A stretch of 64,000 bases of DNA from NCBI RefSeq assembly GCF_000276665.1, contig NW_004955425.1, forward strand, positions 27,292,969 to 27,356,968. Reading direction: 5' to 3'. Source of the stretch: Chinchilla lanigera (Eukaryota; Chordata; Mammalia; Rodentia; Chinchillidae). The notes below the pieces were generated by a model. That model was not told the origin of the DNA and searched no databases. It saw only the letters and a list, made by a program, of their open reading frames with translations. The position numbers and the translations under genes are program-made. The first letter of the stretch is position 1; each line of letters opens with the position of its first letter. Positions 23,413-36,261 of the stretch are shown here, piece after piece.

Positions 23413-24634
23413 GCCTCCATTCTTCTTCCATTTTGCCTTTATGGGATCAGACTGCATATGCTGCCTTGTGAGCTGCTTTTTCTCTTCTCAGACATCTCCC
23501 AAAGTCTGTAAATACCATTTCAACTCTAATTCTAGGTGACCATGAACAACTTGGGTAGACACAAGACCGGCATCCAGAGGGTTGTGTAAAACTCTGAGTA
23601 TATCTGTACTTAGAGGGCAGCAGAAGAAGAGGGACCCTCATGAGACTAGAAAGGGGCCAGAAAAATAAGGGAAGGGCATGGGAAAGGCATACCGTGGAAG
23701 GGAGGGAGGGAGCAGAGGGGCAAAGGTTCAAGGAAGAAGCCATGCTGGCCCCAGTGCTGCAGACGGAGTTCCGCGTTCTGTGAGCCAAGGGCTGAGAGAA
23801 CCTGACCCAGCAGAAGGGAAGTTTGTAACTGTATGCTTTCCCATGGCTTCAGTTTCTTCACACTGTGAAACAAGAACAAAGATTCTTATCTGTCTATCAG
23901 CTGGACAAAAGCTGGCTTGGAGTGATGGTTTTAGGGTATTAAGCTTGCATTTAGCTGCATTTAAGAGAAATGCAAATATAAAGTCAAACCAAAAGGATTT
24001 TACTTTTCTCAGTGAGAAGGAATTTTGGGGCAGATAGTGAAGGACTGTTGCAACTGGACAAGGTAAAGGAAGGAGTCTCACTCCTTTGAACTGCTTATTT
24101 CATCATGTTTAGTGTGGAACTGTCCTCCTTGTGGTTGCAGGGTGGTTGCTCTGCTTCCAGCCATCGTGTCCACGCTCCAACCAGAAAGGCAGATAAAGGG
24201 CTGCACAGAATTCCCGTATTCCTAGGTGTCCATTTTCATAAGAAGGCCCATTCTGCAGATTGTTGGTATATTGCTGACCAGAACTGGGTGACACAGCTGC
24301 TTCCATGTAGAGGACAGTCTGAGGATAGGAGTATTTTCACCTGAGCACATCATTCTTTCTGGTAACGCAGGAAAAAGGGAAGGATATTGGGGAAGCAATC
24401 AGCAATGTCTTCCTCAAGGTGAGTGTGTGAGAAAGCTTAGGCCTGCACATTAACAGCATGTAGCCTTCTTCAATTTATTACATTTCTTTGTGAGAGATGA
24501 AAATATTAAAGCAATCCATTTGATTCTAATTCTAACAGAAAGTAGAAAATAAATCACACTCAGGACTGGCCCAGCTTTTCTCATAAAGTAGGCCAGTTCC
24601 AGGGATCAGCGTCAGCTGAACCTCTGTCTTCTAG
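23413..24634. other. Unique sequence, no gene seen
   Basis: No repeat recognised. Open frames on both strands at 23447-24344 are short and not protein-like. Confidence 0.4.
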
Positions 24635-25547
24635 CCCTTGCCGCTTTCCTGACAAGTCTCTCTTTCTCTTTTTAATTAAATTTCACCTTGCAAAAATAGT
24701 TGGAAAAATCCAAGCTCAGCAAGTAACAGAGAGGCCTGCAGGGCCTTGTGGACTGGGCCACACGGGCCTGTGTGACAGACTCTCCCTCCTGGAGACAGAT
24801 GTGCCTGAGACCTGTTTAACCTCCAGCCTGGCACGAAGCTGGGCAGCTTCAGCTCTGAGCCAACAGAGGGAGATCTTCCATCGCCAGGAAGACGCAGCCA
24901 GTTCTGGGGTCAAAGGAGAAGCCAAACAAGGCTTCTTGAACTTTCCTCATCAGCCACCAAACGAGCTACAGAGGTTCCATTTTCTCTCAGAATCTTGGCC
25001 CTTATTGCGCCCAGGCTGTGTCCCAGGATGCTGGTCTGGAAACAGTGGGCTGCTGGGCAGAGGGTCTGTGAGGTGAGGGCCGCTTCTGCCCCTGCTCCCC
25101 ACATTGCTGGAATAACATCTCTGCTGGCTAAGTGGGAGCGCATGCCAGCAGCCGTTCGTCTAAATGAGCAAGTGCTGTCTGAAACAGGCCTGATGCAGGG
25201 GAAGCTGAGGAGAGCTCCAACAGCGTGCCAAGCCCTGGCTGCCAAAAGGGAAGCCGGATTGTTTCCAGAGGACCGTGGGTGCCAGCCAGTGGTCAAAGAC
25301 CCTGAGTCGTTCCGCAGAATCTTCACTGTGGCTGCTGGCACCTTCTGGCTGAGGAGAAAAGACAGCTCTGGGGAAATTCCTGTCATGATTCGCTTAAGTG
25401 GGATAAATGGCTCCTGCACTGAAAGATTCAGGTCTGAGCAAAAGGAGCTTGGAATCTCCTTGGCCTTGATGTCCATGGGAACCATAGACATCGAGATCAG
25501 GATACAGGAGATGCAGCCGCCCATCACCCTCAAAGCCGCGGGACCCA
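24635..25547 (+). other. Candidate exon (long non-coding or unknown)
   Basis: An acceptor-like pyrimidine tract CCTCTGTCTTCTAG ends at 24634 and a strong donor, CCCA|GTAAGTG, follows at 25548. The interval is repeat-free and GC-balanced. It is open on both strands at its 3' part: 186 codons + (24995-25555, running through the donor) and 207 codons - (24910-25533). I recognise no domain in either. It could be a non-coding exon or fortuitous splice-like words. Confidence 0.25.
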
Positions 25548-25559
25548 GTAAGTGACCTC

Positions 25560-26315
25560 ACCTCTCTCACCTTGGTCTCAGTCTGTAAAGTGACTGTTGG
25601 CTCTGGAGAGCCCTGAGGGGCAGCGGCGTTCTTCAGAGTTGCCGCAAACATTTGATTTAAATTTCATCAAAATTTTTTCAACAGTGTATTGTTTAAAAAG
25701 AGAAAGAGGCAAGCAAACTCAACTGTACCAATTTTAACTCACTGAAGAATGCCAGTGTGTTCATTCTAATGCCACGTAAACATCTTTTTGCGGGTAAACC
25801 TTGGACTAAAGCTGTCCTGCCATCTGTGTAATAGAAAATATTCTGAGGTTGCAAAGAAAGCTATCTTACAGCAACAATAACAAAATTTTTTAAGCCCTAT
25901 TGCCATGTGCAACTAGTTATCTGAAGAAGAATTGTTCTCAACATTGTGCAAACAGGCGCTACAGAAATACACTGGACACAGAGCCAGAACTCACGGCTCC
26001 ATGCTAACTTCCCACTGGGGGTTATCAAAACAGCCTATGACACTCACTGGTTAACATACAACTTAGCTTCATTTCAGCTTCAAAATGGATTAATACTAAT
26101 AAATGCTTCTTTGTCCGATTGTGTGCCATTGCCATGTGGTTATGTAATGAAAGTGTTTGCAAGGCTTTGGGGCAGACTGTAGAGGGGCTATAGCTCCGAG
26201 GCTCTGTGGCTGGGCACCTGCTGTCTGTCAGGAAGTCACCGAGACAGGAATGCTACAGGGGAACCACAGCAGTGGCCAAGAAGTTTTCCGGCGGAGGGGA
26301 CAATTAAAGATTCCT
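25560..26315. other. No gene seen
   Basis: AT-rich unique sequence with no recognisable repeat. Confidence 0.4.
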
Positions 26316-26317
26316 TG

Positions 26318-26515
26318 CAGCCAAGCATGGTGGCACACACCTGTAATCCCAGAACTCTGACAGGCTGAAGCAGCAGGATCGCAAGGTGGATCCCAGCCTG
26401 GGCAATTTAGCAAGAGACTCTCTTAAAATTTAAAAAAAGAAAAAAGAAAGAAAGAAAAAGAGGAGGGATGTGGCTCAGTGGAAAGTCCCTGGGTTCAATC
26501 TCCAGTACTGAGGAA
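26318..26515 (+). repeat. B1-dID composite SINE
   Basis: 7SL part (CCAAGCATGGTGGCACACAC, 'ctgggcaatttagcaagag', 'ctcttaaaattt'), an (AAAG)n linker, then a tRNA-like part ('gggatgtggctcagtgg', 'ccctgggttcaatctccag'). Confidence 0.85.
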
Positions 26516-26519
26516 AAAA

Positions 26520-29085
26520 AAAACTCCCATACATGAAGTGCTCAATTGATATTTGTTTATGGGCAGAGCCAACCCATGGAAAAAACTGAGTTTGTTTGTT
26601 TTTTTTTCTATTTTGAAAATAAAAGGAGGAAAACATTGACAGCCAACCTTTTACAAAATAGCAAAAGAACAGTACAGACAATACAGAGTTACAAACAAAG
26701 TGGTAGGAAATTAACAGTGCTTGTTGTATTACATGTTGATATCTTCAAAGTGGTTTCTCATGAAAACAGAGACATGCAATATTGATCAATCAAGGACTCA
26801 ATGACAGTTTCTTTCAGCAAAGAAATAGAAGATAGTAGATCAACTATGTTAACTATCCTGGATATATATACATATAAAATATCTCCTTCTTGCCCTTCTC
26901 TTTTCCCACATCCCAGTTGCCCTTTACCCTTGAGTACTTTCCTATCATTTCACAATGTCTATCATACCTCCGAGTTTAAATTAACTCTTTCAGGTTTTAC
27001 ACTAGTGAGACAATGTGGTGCTTGCACATGCAAGTCTGATTAAACTCGAGGCTTTTATAGGTAAATGGTCACAGCTAGAGACCATACTCATAAGTGAAAT
27101 AAATCAGAAAGAACTGAGTTTGTTCCAGATTGCTGGGAAGCCAGTGCTCTGTGAAGGGCCAAAAGCAAAGAGGAGAATATGTCATTGGCCTGCAGTGAGC
27201 CTCAGACTGGTTGCTGCAAAATGTTCTTGGGCGCAGGGTGCAGTGGAAGAGAAGAACAGATGCTTCTCTTCGAGGGATGCTTCTCAGCTGGTAAAACTCT
27301 GCACTCAATCCTTGCTGCTAATCTCAGAAAATGTGCAGTTTGGGATGAAGGGCAGAGTTGCCGGCTGTTCACGGAGAACCCTGTAACCTGGAGCTGGAAG
27401 AAGCACAGTGTCACTCATCGCTGCCGCCTCACTCACACAACTATGGCCCGAGCCAGTGCTCCTCATGCTGGGTGACAATCATGCGGTCGGCCTGCGGAAA
27501 CGCGGCTTCCAGGACCCTCCTCACGGCCATCCTGGTTCCGCACATTTAACACAAGCTGAGAAGATTCATGTCCAGCAAGCTCTCCAGTGGGACTAACTCT
27601 GCTGGCCCCAAACATCACTGAGAGGCACTGCCTTAAATATGGATGGGACACATCTTCAGCGCAGTGTAAGGCCTGCAGGAAGAGGGACCCCTTGGTGGGA
27701 TAAAGGGCCTGGATATCCCCCTTCGTACCCCCGTTCACAAAGGAGCTACCAAGATGGCTCGGATCTGGACCTACGAGAGTGCTGGAGGGGGTCCCAGGAA
27801 CACAGGGAAATGGGCCCACTGATCAAGCTTCTGCCTGGCTTCCCAACAGGTGTCTACTGGAGAGAGCGACATGAAGAAGAAAAGCAAGTCAGGTTAAGAG
27901 CCAGCCCTTCCCGAAGGAGCACAGGAGCTGAAGGGGAAGCAGAAGGATTCTGCAAAGCATTGTCAGGACTGGGGCTGACAGACTGTGCTCATCAGAGTCA
28001 TGAGGCACTGCCTTAGAAGCTGTGTGGTGCCTTTGATACCACGAACAAATCTTACCCAACAGTTACAAGCAGAGGTAAGTAATTCGCTCAGTCACAGACT
28101 GCCCGCTCTGTTTTCCTCACACTTCTCTTATTATTCTCACAATAAACACCTGTCTTTGGCAAAAGAGACACCAGAACGTCCCTTGCCCTATCACTGGTTT
28201 AAAGAGTGCCAGAGCTTAACAGACTCTCATATACAGCTGCTCGTGTATGACCCGGGAAGAAGGGCCCAAGACAGATCTTTGCCAGTGCGGTGGTGAGTAC
28301 AGTGCCGGTACTTTCAATTCTGCTGTTAAAACCCTGTACTGAACCTTGTGAAAGAAACAAACAGATGTTGTATAGTGCAGGGTGCTGTGTGTTGTGACCT
28401 CAGTTGGGAAAATCATATGACTCATTCCTATAAACTGATTAAAATATTTTCTTTCTTCCATGACTTAGCCACAAGCATTAATTAAAGCATCAAAGAATAT
28501 GTATTTGGACCTATAAACCTTTCTAACTAGCCAAAGCAAAAAGAATGACTATTGAGCATTTAAAACTTTAGAAATGCATTCTCCAATCACCGTATCAGAG
28601 TTGAACATTTTTCTTTAGTAAAGTTAGACTCCAAAAAGGAAACAAAAACTGACGTACACCAAATTGCTTTTAAGAATTATCCCGTGGCAGCAGTATTTAT
28701 CTTAACTTGGAAAACCAGTGCAGATAGAATTTGTGCTGAGTAATCCATATTTACATACCATAGAGACATCCTCAGGCTTAAAAAAAAATGCACGAGCTTA
28801 TTCGTGAGTCGATATTAAAACTAAAAATGCACTCATGGAAACAAATTATGATATGTGGAGGAAAAAGAGCCAGGAGAGACACACACAGGGCGTCACAGGG
28901 CATCCCAGGGTGTCACACTCTGTGGGCAAGTTGAACACTGGGGCAACAGGTGCTCACTGGAGTGAGTACTGGATCCTGGTCGTATGAACAGGGGCACGGA
29001 AGACTAGGACGGGAGGAGACTTCAGAGCCTTCTGCACACAACCTGCACTTTCTTGCTACTTGAGTATTGTCAACTGGCTGCTGTA
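26520..29085. other. Mostly unique; exon-like frame with donor at 28075
   Basis: A short L1-like phrase is at 27050-27115 ('catactcataagtgaaataaa'). The sequence 27130-28074 is repeat-poor with several open frames (27015-27386, 27639-28016, 27985-28296), and a perfect-looking donor CAGAG|GTAAGTA occurs at 28075. No protein is recognised; splicing is conjecture. The rest to 29085 is AT-rich. Confidence 0.3.
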
Positions 29086-29089
29086 TTTT

Positions 29090-29480
29090 TTCCAGTGAAC
29101 CATTTTTATTGAGCGTCCTGTGTCATGCTGGGCCTAGGGCTATGATGTACAAGGCTGAAAGGAAACTATTTTGGTTGAAAGGATAGACATTTTAATAAAG
29201 AATTACAAATGGAAGCTTATAAGATTATAGAAGCACCTGACTCAGATCTGGGGTGTGAAACAAGGTTCTCCAGAAGAAGTGCCATCTAACCCTAGGTCCA
29301 AATATGAGTAACAGTTCATTAAACAGGAGGAAGGGGCCAAACAGTCCAGGGAAACTGCATATACAAAGTCCCTAGCACATGAGGCATAGGGCTGTAGGGT
29401 AGGAAGAGACGAGATGGGTGCTCCTTTGGAACCGTCGACTGTGTGTCTGTGAGGCCTAAGCCATCCTGTAGGCAGCTGGG
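29090..29480 (-). repeat. L2 remnant
   Basis: Old L2-type wording in minus orientation, such as 'ctccagaagaagtgccatct' and 'acaaagtccctagcacatgagg', with a 'ttattgagcgtcctgtgtca' piece at the left. Strand assignment of the left piece is uncertain. Confidence 0.45.
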
Positions 29481-29884
29481 CAGGGAATGAGCAGCTCAAG
29501 AGGGAAGGCTGGGCTGAGTGCAGATTTGAGGGCACTGGCATATAGACAGTGGGTGTGGATGGAGTCACACAGGGAGAGTAGGCCCCAAGAAGCCCAGAGA
29601 AAAAGTCAAAAAGCAGAAAGGGGTTCCTGGGATAAAGGGCTTTAGGGAACCAACTAAGCCAAGGGCAGAAGCTTCCACTGAGCTTTGTCCTAGTATGACC
29701 AGTGCCTGGGGAAAGAGCATTCTCCCAGCAGGGGAAAGAGTATGAGAGAGATGGAGTGGGCTGAGCGGAGTACAAGAAGTGTGAGGGGAAAGGCAGCAAG
29801 TGTGACTCTTACAGACAGCATGGCTAAGCTGGCCTGGTGCATTGGAGGAGGCCCTCAAGAGAGAGTGGAGGTGGGAAAGGGCTC

Positions 29885-29932
29885 TGGGGGTGGGGGAGAG
29901 AGATGGGGGGAGGGGAGAGGAAGGGGAGGTAA
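29885..29932 (+). repeat. G-rich tract, G-quadruplex-prone
   Basis: G runs of 5, 5, 6, 4 and 4 occur within about 45 bases (GGGGGTGGGGGAG... GGGGGGAGGGG ... GGGG). The longest loop is 8 bases. Confidence 0.7.
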
Positions 29933-29949
29933 AAAGGATAAAGATGTGA

Positions 29950-31205
29950 TATGGATGTGTACTGATTCTCCACAATGAACGCACTTATTATGGATTGCAA
30001 ACAAAAAGTAATAAAGAATTTGAGAGAAAGGAGATGCGACAAAGGAACTCATGCGAGGTTGCTGAGGACAGGGTGGGACCCAGTATCCAGCAAGAGGACC
30101 AGGCCCCAGAGGGAAGGGTCAGGCAGGATGGCTTCGTGCAGGTGGGGAGGGGGAGTTGGTGCAGTTGGCATTGGGAGATGAGCACATCCTTACGGGGGAG
30201 GAAGGCAGAGTGCAGGAGAGGGAGGGCAGGAGGAAGATGCAGGCTCCAGGGGAACGGGGCCCTAGGGTCAAAGTGCTCCCCGTTGCTTTGATCTTGAGCT
30301 GCATCCTTCCCACCCCGCTCAACACGCAGCTCCTTTGCTAGTCATCAGTGTGTCCACTTCCCCACCCGGCTGATGAGCTGTTAGAAGGAAGTGATGGGAT
30401 TAAGCTGGCTCATGCTAAGGTTGGTCCACTCCTTGGTTTATAACTGCATTCATGCGCTTGCCTTTCTGTGGACAAGATCTTGTTTACCCTAATAAAACTC
30501 TAATTTAAGAGTTTTCAAATAGAACAGCAGAGTCAATAGTTGTAGGCAGTGGGCCAAGATAACCCTCTGCAGCCCAAGCCCAGGCTATCTTTGGCTTGCA
30601 GAGTGATCCAAAGGACCAAAGACCAGAAGGCATGGTGTTCTACAGACCTTCGTGTGCAGAGGAGATGTGCAGCCAGCTACCTGGTGCGGGTGGACACGAA
30701 ATGCCCACGGCACATCCCCACCTGTTCTCCCAGCTCCAGCTGTCCCAGCCCTGGAAGGGCTCAGAATCTGGAGTTCATGGCTTCTGAAGTAACCAGTGCA
30801 GTCAAAACCCACTGTCCAGACCAGCCTGGCCTCCTCCCTAGTGCATGAACTTCCTCTGTGGCATGTTCACATTGTGTAGTTCACATAAAGTGTAAAGAAA
30901 TGCATCCTTTACAACTGGAATTGACCTTGCACAAGGCATCTGCTGATGGTCATGGTAAATAATCATTCACAGTAGACCAGCACTAAAGAATGCATTGTCA
31001 CCTGTTACACAGCCTCAGGCACTGGAACTGTTAAAAACATGTACGGCCTAGAAGTCTTTATCTACCTGTCAGCTGTGTGATAAGGTGGGAGTGTGTGAGC
31101 ACGCTCCTGTGCCCTGGGGCCCAAGGGTGCACGACACACATGGAAACCCTCCCTTTAAACCTGCACCCATTAGCTGACCTGTGCTCAGACTCCCGGGTAA
31201 AGACC
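29950..31205. other. No gene seen
   Basis: Purine-rich at 30050-30280 and otherwise unremarkable. Overlapping short frames on both strands are not recognised. Confidence 0.4.
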
Positions 31206-31234
31206 ATTGTGTTTGGAATCAGAAACTGATTTTT

Positions 31235-31332
31235 TGTTTGTTTGTTTGTTTGTTTTCTGGTACTGGAAATCGAACTCACGACCTTGCACTTACCAGGCAG
31301 GCGCTGTGCCGCTGAGCTAAATCCCCAGCCCC
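31235..31332 (-). repeat. Young ID SINE, reversed, perfect target duplication
   Basis: (TTTG)n tail, then the inverse of the ID consensus ('gaactcacgaccttgcactt', 'gctgagctaaatccccagcc'). A perfect 14-bp duplication AGAAACTGATTTTT is at 31221-31234 and 31333-31346, indicating a recent insertion. Confidence 0.95.
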
Positions 31333-31489
31333 AGAAACTGATTTTTAAAATATATTACTGATACTGGTTAAAGAAAAGCATAGTCATCATAGAGAGTTTG
31401 GAAAACAAAAAGGTCCCAACACAAAATAACCTTAATGCCCGGAGGTAATCACTGAACTCTACTTAATCCATTTTGTTTTAGCTGTGTAC

Positions 31490-31566
31490 CTCTGTCTGTC
31501 TGTCTCTGTCTGTGTCTATATCTGTCTCACTCTCTGTCTCTGTCTAACTCTCTGTCTCTGTTTCCA

Positions 31567-31611
<45 letters not shown>
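31490..31611. repeat. (TCTG)n/(TC)n microsatellite
   Basis: Interrupted TCTG/TCTC units pass into an uninterrupted (TC)21 at 31569-31611. Confidence 0.95.
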
Positions 31612-31613
<2 letters not shown>

Positions 31614-31649
31614 GGGTTATATCTCTGTACAATTTGGTATCCTGCCTTT

Positions 31650-33145
31650 TTCACTGAATAAATCAGGAAATGTAAAAGTAGTAACAGACCCACTTTATTT
31701 CCACATTTTTCCCTTTTATTTCTCTCTGTATCTTTCCTTCCTCTCTTGCCAGTATTCCTTTATTTTGGAGCATTTCCATTTTTATCCAAGTCCAATTCAA
31801 AACATAAAACAGTTTATGCTTTTTGAGTTTTATTTCCTCCCTACACTTGTTAAAATGGACCAGTAAAAGAAAAGTTTTCCAGATTATGATAGATCCACCT
31901 CCAACTATATAACTGTTTCAATTTAGAGTCTTAGGATAATGATCTGCCACCATATGTGGGTTATAACTTGAGGTTTTCATAAAAATGTGTCTTGGATGAA
32001 TTGTGCCACAGTGCCAAGTAGCTGGCTTGCCTCTAGAAGAGACTTGCCTGACATTTACTTTCTTGAGTCAGGGGAGCGGTCTGATGAAGGCCAATGGACA
32101 AGGGATCAGAGGTGTGACTTCAGGTGTGGTCCTCTCCCAATAGAGGTGTGCTCTCCGTCACAGCTTTCCTTCAGTGCAGGCACTATGCCTTCAGAAGCAG
32201 TGATCTCATTTAAGCCTACACTTGTCTGGGGAGCTGAGGTCAGCCACAAAGCTATTGGAGAAAAGGAGTCTGCCTTAGGAAGCGGTTTCTTTGCAGGGGG
32301 AGGAATGTATCCAAACAACTTGGCTTTTGAGACCTCCTGAGACCAGGAGTTTGGAAAGATGAAACACAGAGCAAACCTCAGACCCGTCTGCCCCCTCGCC
32401 CTCCCTATCACTCCGATTTCACAACACAAAAACAGAAGTGCTTTCAATTCAGCTTTCGGAAGCCTAGCACCCGCCCCCCGCCCCCAGATCTGTCTGTTAC
32501 TGCTTCTGCTTGGATTATTTTCATCTGGGTTGTGTTTTTCTGACCAAAGCCCAGGCCTTTGTCTTTGTGTATTTGTAAAGTGCCATGTCTACTTACCAGT
32601 CTTCAGAATTACAGACGATACTAGGAATGCACGAGAACTGGCAGCAGAACCCTCACAGCTTTTCCTGCACTAACGCTCTGCCCTAGCACGAGACTGGACC
32701 ATTTTTACAAGATAGTATTGAAACATTCTAATCCCAAGAAACTAAACGAATCCTCCATTAGCTGTGTGTAATCCAGCGCACTGCGTTGGCACAGTGACTC
32801 TGCCATGCGCCTGGTTTGCTGGATGCCAGGCTAATGAGCTACTGCTGTGTGGTCAGGACAAAAGCAGCCTGTTCCTTCCAGGGAGCCAGCTCACGACAGC
32901 TTCATGACAGCCACGGTGGGGGTTAGACTTCACGCCGCCCTCTGTCCTTTTGGTGCCAGCCTCCTGGAGACCCAGAAGTTCCTTGGGCACGATGGTTTTC
33001 ATCTTGTGACACGGATCTGACTGCTTTCAACTTTCACAGTTTAGGACCCACAGGAAAGAGATCTGAGCATTGGAGACAGCAAGATGTGAATGTCTGGACT
33101 GTGCTGAGAGGGACAATGGGGCAGGTAAGGACAGCAAAGGCAGAA
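31650..33145. other. Mostly unique; short MIR core
   Basis: A minus-strand MIR core is visible at about 32170-32230 ('gcaggcactatgccttcag', 'atctcatttaagcctacac'). The block 32700-33010 is repeat-free with scattered CG. No gene recognised. Confidence 0.4.
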
Positions 33146-33150
33146 ATACC

Positions 33151-33368
33151 TCTCTCCATCCGTCCTTCCTCCCTCTCTCCCTCCCTCCCTTCTTGCATTC
33201 CTTTATCCCTTTCTCCCTCCCTTCCTGCGTTCCTTACTTCCTCCTTTCCTCCCTTCCTCCCCTCTTTTCCTTCTGTGTCTCTTTTCTTCCTTCCCGCCCT
33301 ACTACTAACTTCTCCTCCACCTTCTTTCTTTCTCTCCTTCTCTACTTTCCTTTCTTCCTTCCTTTCAA
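33151..33368. repeat. Long polypyrimidine tract (CCTT/CCCT)n
   Basis: About 215 bases almost entirely C/T, interrupted by a few purines. It produces artificial open frames on both strands. Confidence 0.95.
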
Positions 33369-33369
33369 C

Positions 33370-34855
33370 TGAACTTTGCAGTAAATTGTCTCCTCCTCCT
33401 TTGGCTACAACATGACTCCAAAAAGACAGAGATAACTTGAAAATGGCACTTGGGATTCTAATGTTCAATGCTGAGAAGGCTCTTCCCATCGAGGTGTTGT
33501 TGGATAGCAGAATATACTTGAAGGCATCTAAACACAGCCTCCCCTCCCCAGAAGACAGCAATGGCACCAGAGCCCTGGGAAAGCAGAGCAGAGTAGCCCG
33601 AAGAGGCTCTGCTGACTGGGGCCTCTGAGGGGAGGTTGATGCACCCAGTGGGAAGGACCCCTTCCTCTCATAACTGGACTCACACCGAAAAGGGTTGGAA
33701 CTTCATCCTGAAGTGAGCTGGCAGCGAATGTCACCAGGCTGCTAGACCAGGCCCAGTCACGGCAGCACAAGGCCAGGAAACTCTTAGTTGAAAGCAGAAA
33801 TGTACTGGATTTAATGACTCGGGCAGCTGCAGAGGTCCTTGCAACAGAACTCTAAAACTAAACCATCTTGCCTGGGACTCTGTGGGCTTTCTCTGGAAAC
33901 AACCCTGAAAAATCAGAGGCCGAGCCCAGTCAGAATATAACCTTTTACATCCTAGAGCTCATTCTAATCAAATGCAACCTCACACAGACACAAAGAAAAA
34001 TCAGGCTTGGAAACTTACATTTTCATCCCAGATTTGCTTCCAAATGTCCATTGTTGAGGAAAAATAGTTAAAAATATATGTTTTACAACAATTCTTACTA
34101 TTGTAAGAAAATTCTATAATGAGAACATTGTTCGATGTAGTCACATTTTGTTTCTAAAAATAGACAAATAAAATGATTCACAGATGCTGATTTACAAGAA
34201 AAATAGTAAAGTATGTAAACTAAGACGTATTTGAGGGAAGGATAGAGGCCCTCATTAGAAACCATTCCATAGAAAGTACTTCCTTCTCCCAGACTGGCCA
34301 GAAAACCCCAAGCTCTAACTGGACTCCTGGCACAGAGGTGCGAAGGCACACATGGGCCCTGCTTATGGCAGCCCTGAGGACCAGAGCTGCAGACATGCAC
34401 TCTGACAGGAGTGCAAGCACTACTAAGGTAGAGCCCCGAGATGTGCATGTTCACCTGCCTTCCAGGCCATTCTGCTGCAGGTGGTATGTGGGCCACACTC
34501 ACACATCACTGAAGTCATTTTCCCTCTTTCAGAATCCTGCCTGCAGCTGCCAGTTGGGATTTGTCAGACCTGTCTTATGGTTTGGTTAATGCCTGAGAGG
34601 GGACATCCTATAATGCCCAAAAGTGTGAGAGCCACAAAAGAAATCATTAGAAATCATGGAGCCCAGGTTTTGAACTGAGATTGTGAGCTATTTCCTTACA
34701 ATTAACTTAAACATGTATACAAAGGTTAGACTCCCATAAATAGAAGATGAGGTTCTGGAAATGCGACCTTATCTCTGCTATCTTGTATTACTGTCAAGAT
34801 ATACTCCCTCCTCCTGACTCAACCAAACCCTAGGAGTCTGCCCCTGGGAGGTTGA
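33370..34855. other. No gene seen
   Basis: Unique sequence. Open frames at 34098-34502 (-) and 34338-34589 (+) overlap and are not recognised. Confidence 0.4.
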
Positions 34856-34859
34856 ACTT

Positions 34860-35110
34860 TCTGCCCCATTGAAGTTAGCCATGGCCATGTGACTTGTTTG
34901 GCCAATGAAATGAGAGTAGGAACTAGGGATGTTGCTGTGAGCAGAAATTCACATTGGTTCTGCCCTGTGCCTAAAAACAGAGTGTCCCAGACAGGAACTG
35001 CTCCTGAAGTCTGGATCTGAGGGGGAAGGATGAATAGTGGTGTGGGAAGGGTGGAGCTACAGCAGCATCCACAGCAGTCAAGGTTGTAGAATAAGTCTGA
35101 GCTGCTGAGT
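34860..35110 (+). mobile_element. Old LTR-like fragment (ERVL/MaLR type)
   Basis: Contains 'gccatggccatgtgacttg' and 'ttggccaatgaaatgagag', phrases typical of mammalian ERVL-class LTRs, followed by 'tgagcagaaattcacat'. Boundaries are not visible. Confidence 0.4.
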
Positions 35111-35812
35111 GTCTTTGAGACTGCAGAGCTGGCTGGTACTGCAGAGTGGCTTAGCAACCAGCCGTTGTCACAGGTTCTCATTAGTTTTGGCAAAATACTA
35201 AGCAAGGCGTGGCTGGGTGAAATGCCTAGGTCCTGGCTCTGTCTGGAACTCTGTTTTATCATCTGAATTTTTTGTGTTCACCACCACTGTGTGCTGCCTT
35301 TTAATGGCATATTTAATATGAACTGCAGAAAATTATGAATCATCTTGTAAATACTTAAAGCTCAGAGTTGAAATAGCAAAACATCATCAGCTGTATCTCT
35401 TAGAGTCACTTCTTAATAACACAAAACATAGGGCATTTCCTGCACTTACAATATTCTCCACAGAGACCTTCCACCCATCACTGGTTGGCAGGGCCACAGT
35501 CTGCGTGCATGATTTTGCAGCTCATTTTCCCAGTTTTCTGTTCTAGCCATGCTATAATCTGTCCTTGCGCTTCTGTGGAGCTATGGTGATGTGGACTGGT
35601 ATTTATTTACCTCTACTTTGAGGTAGTAGGACAAAACAATTACCCTTGAGACCATTTTTTTAGAGCTCTAACATGGGCTCCATGATATTTCCTGTGCAAC
35701 ATTATCAAAGATCTTTCTGGAAAATAGGGTTTCATTGTTGAACTATTTCATGCTCCCCTCAACCCCAGTGTGCTAAGCCATTGACCATGTATCACTGTCA
35801 GAACACACTTCT

Positions 35813-35920
35813 TTTTGTTTTGTTTTTGTTTTTGTTTTTTCGCCAGTACCAGGAACCGAACTCACGACCTTGCGCTTGCCAGGCAGGCGCTTTGCCGCTG
35901 AGCTAAATCCCCAGCCCCCC
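35813..35920 (-). repeat. Young ID SINE, reversed, perfect target duplication
   Basis: (GTTTTT)n tail then the inverse ID consensus ('cagtaccaggaaccgaactc', 'cttgccaggcaggcgctttg'). A perfect 13-bp duplication AGAACACACTTCT is at 35800-35812 and 35921-35933. Confidence 0.95.
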
Positions 35921-36261
35921 AGAACACACTTCTGAGTTCAGACTGGTGGGACAGAAAGAGGTGGGTTGTGGCTAGCTCACTGCAGATTTCCCTTAGAAGA
36001 CATATTGTCTTGGCTCCACCACTGCTGGTAGTGAAAGGATCAGTTCTCTGTCAGTCACGCTTAGACTTCCTGTGTTATCATGGACTAGCATCCTGGAGCT
36101 AATTTAAGCACAAAGAAAGAAATGTATTAAAAGATAAAAAAAAAAAACTTAAAAGATAAAGAGGTCTGCAGCTTGGTCTGCTGAAGTCTTGGTAGCAGGA
36201 ACAGGAAGAACAAGTGAGAGCCAGCCCAAGTTCCCCTCCCCAGAATTCTCTATTTTCCTGT

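Noticed and set aside
31490..31611. CRISPR-like direct repeats
   Set aside because: The periodic units are simple TCTG/TC microsatellite with no spacers, in a mammalian genome.
33034..33567. 177-codon minus frame rich in Glu/Arg/Lys
   Set aside because: It translates the CCTT polypyrimidine tract; low complexity, not a gene.
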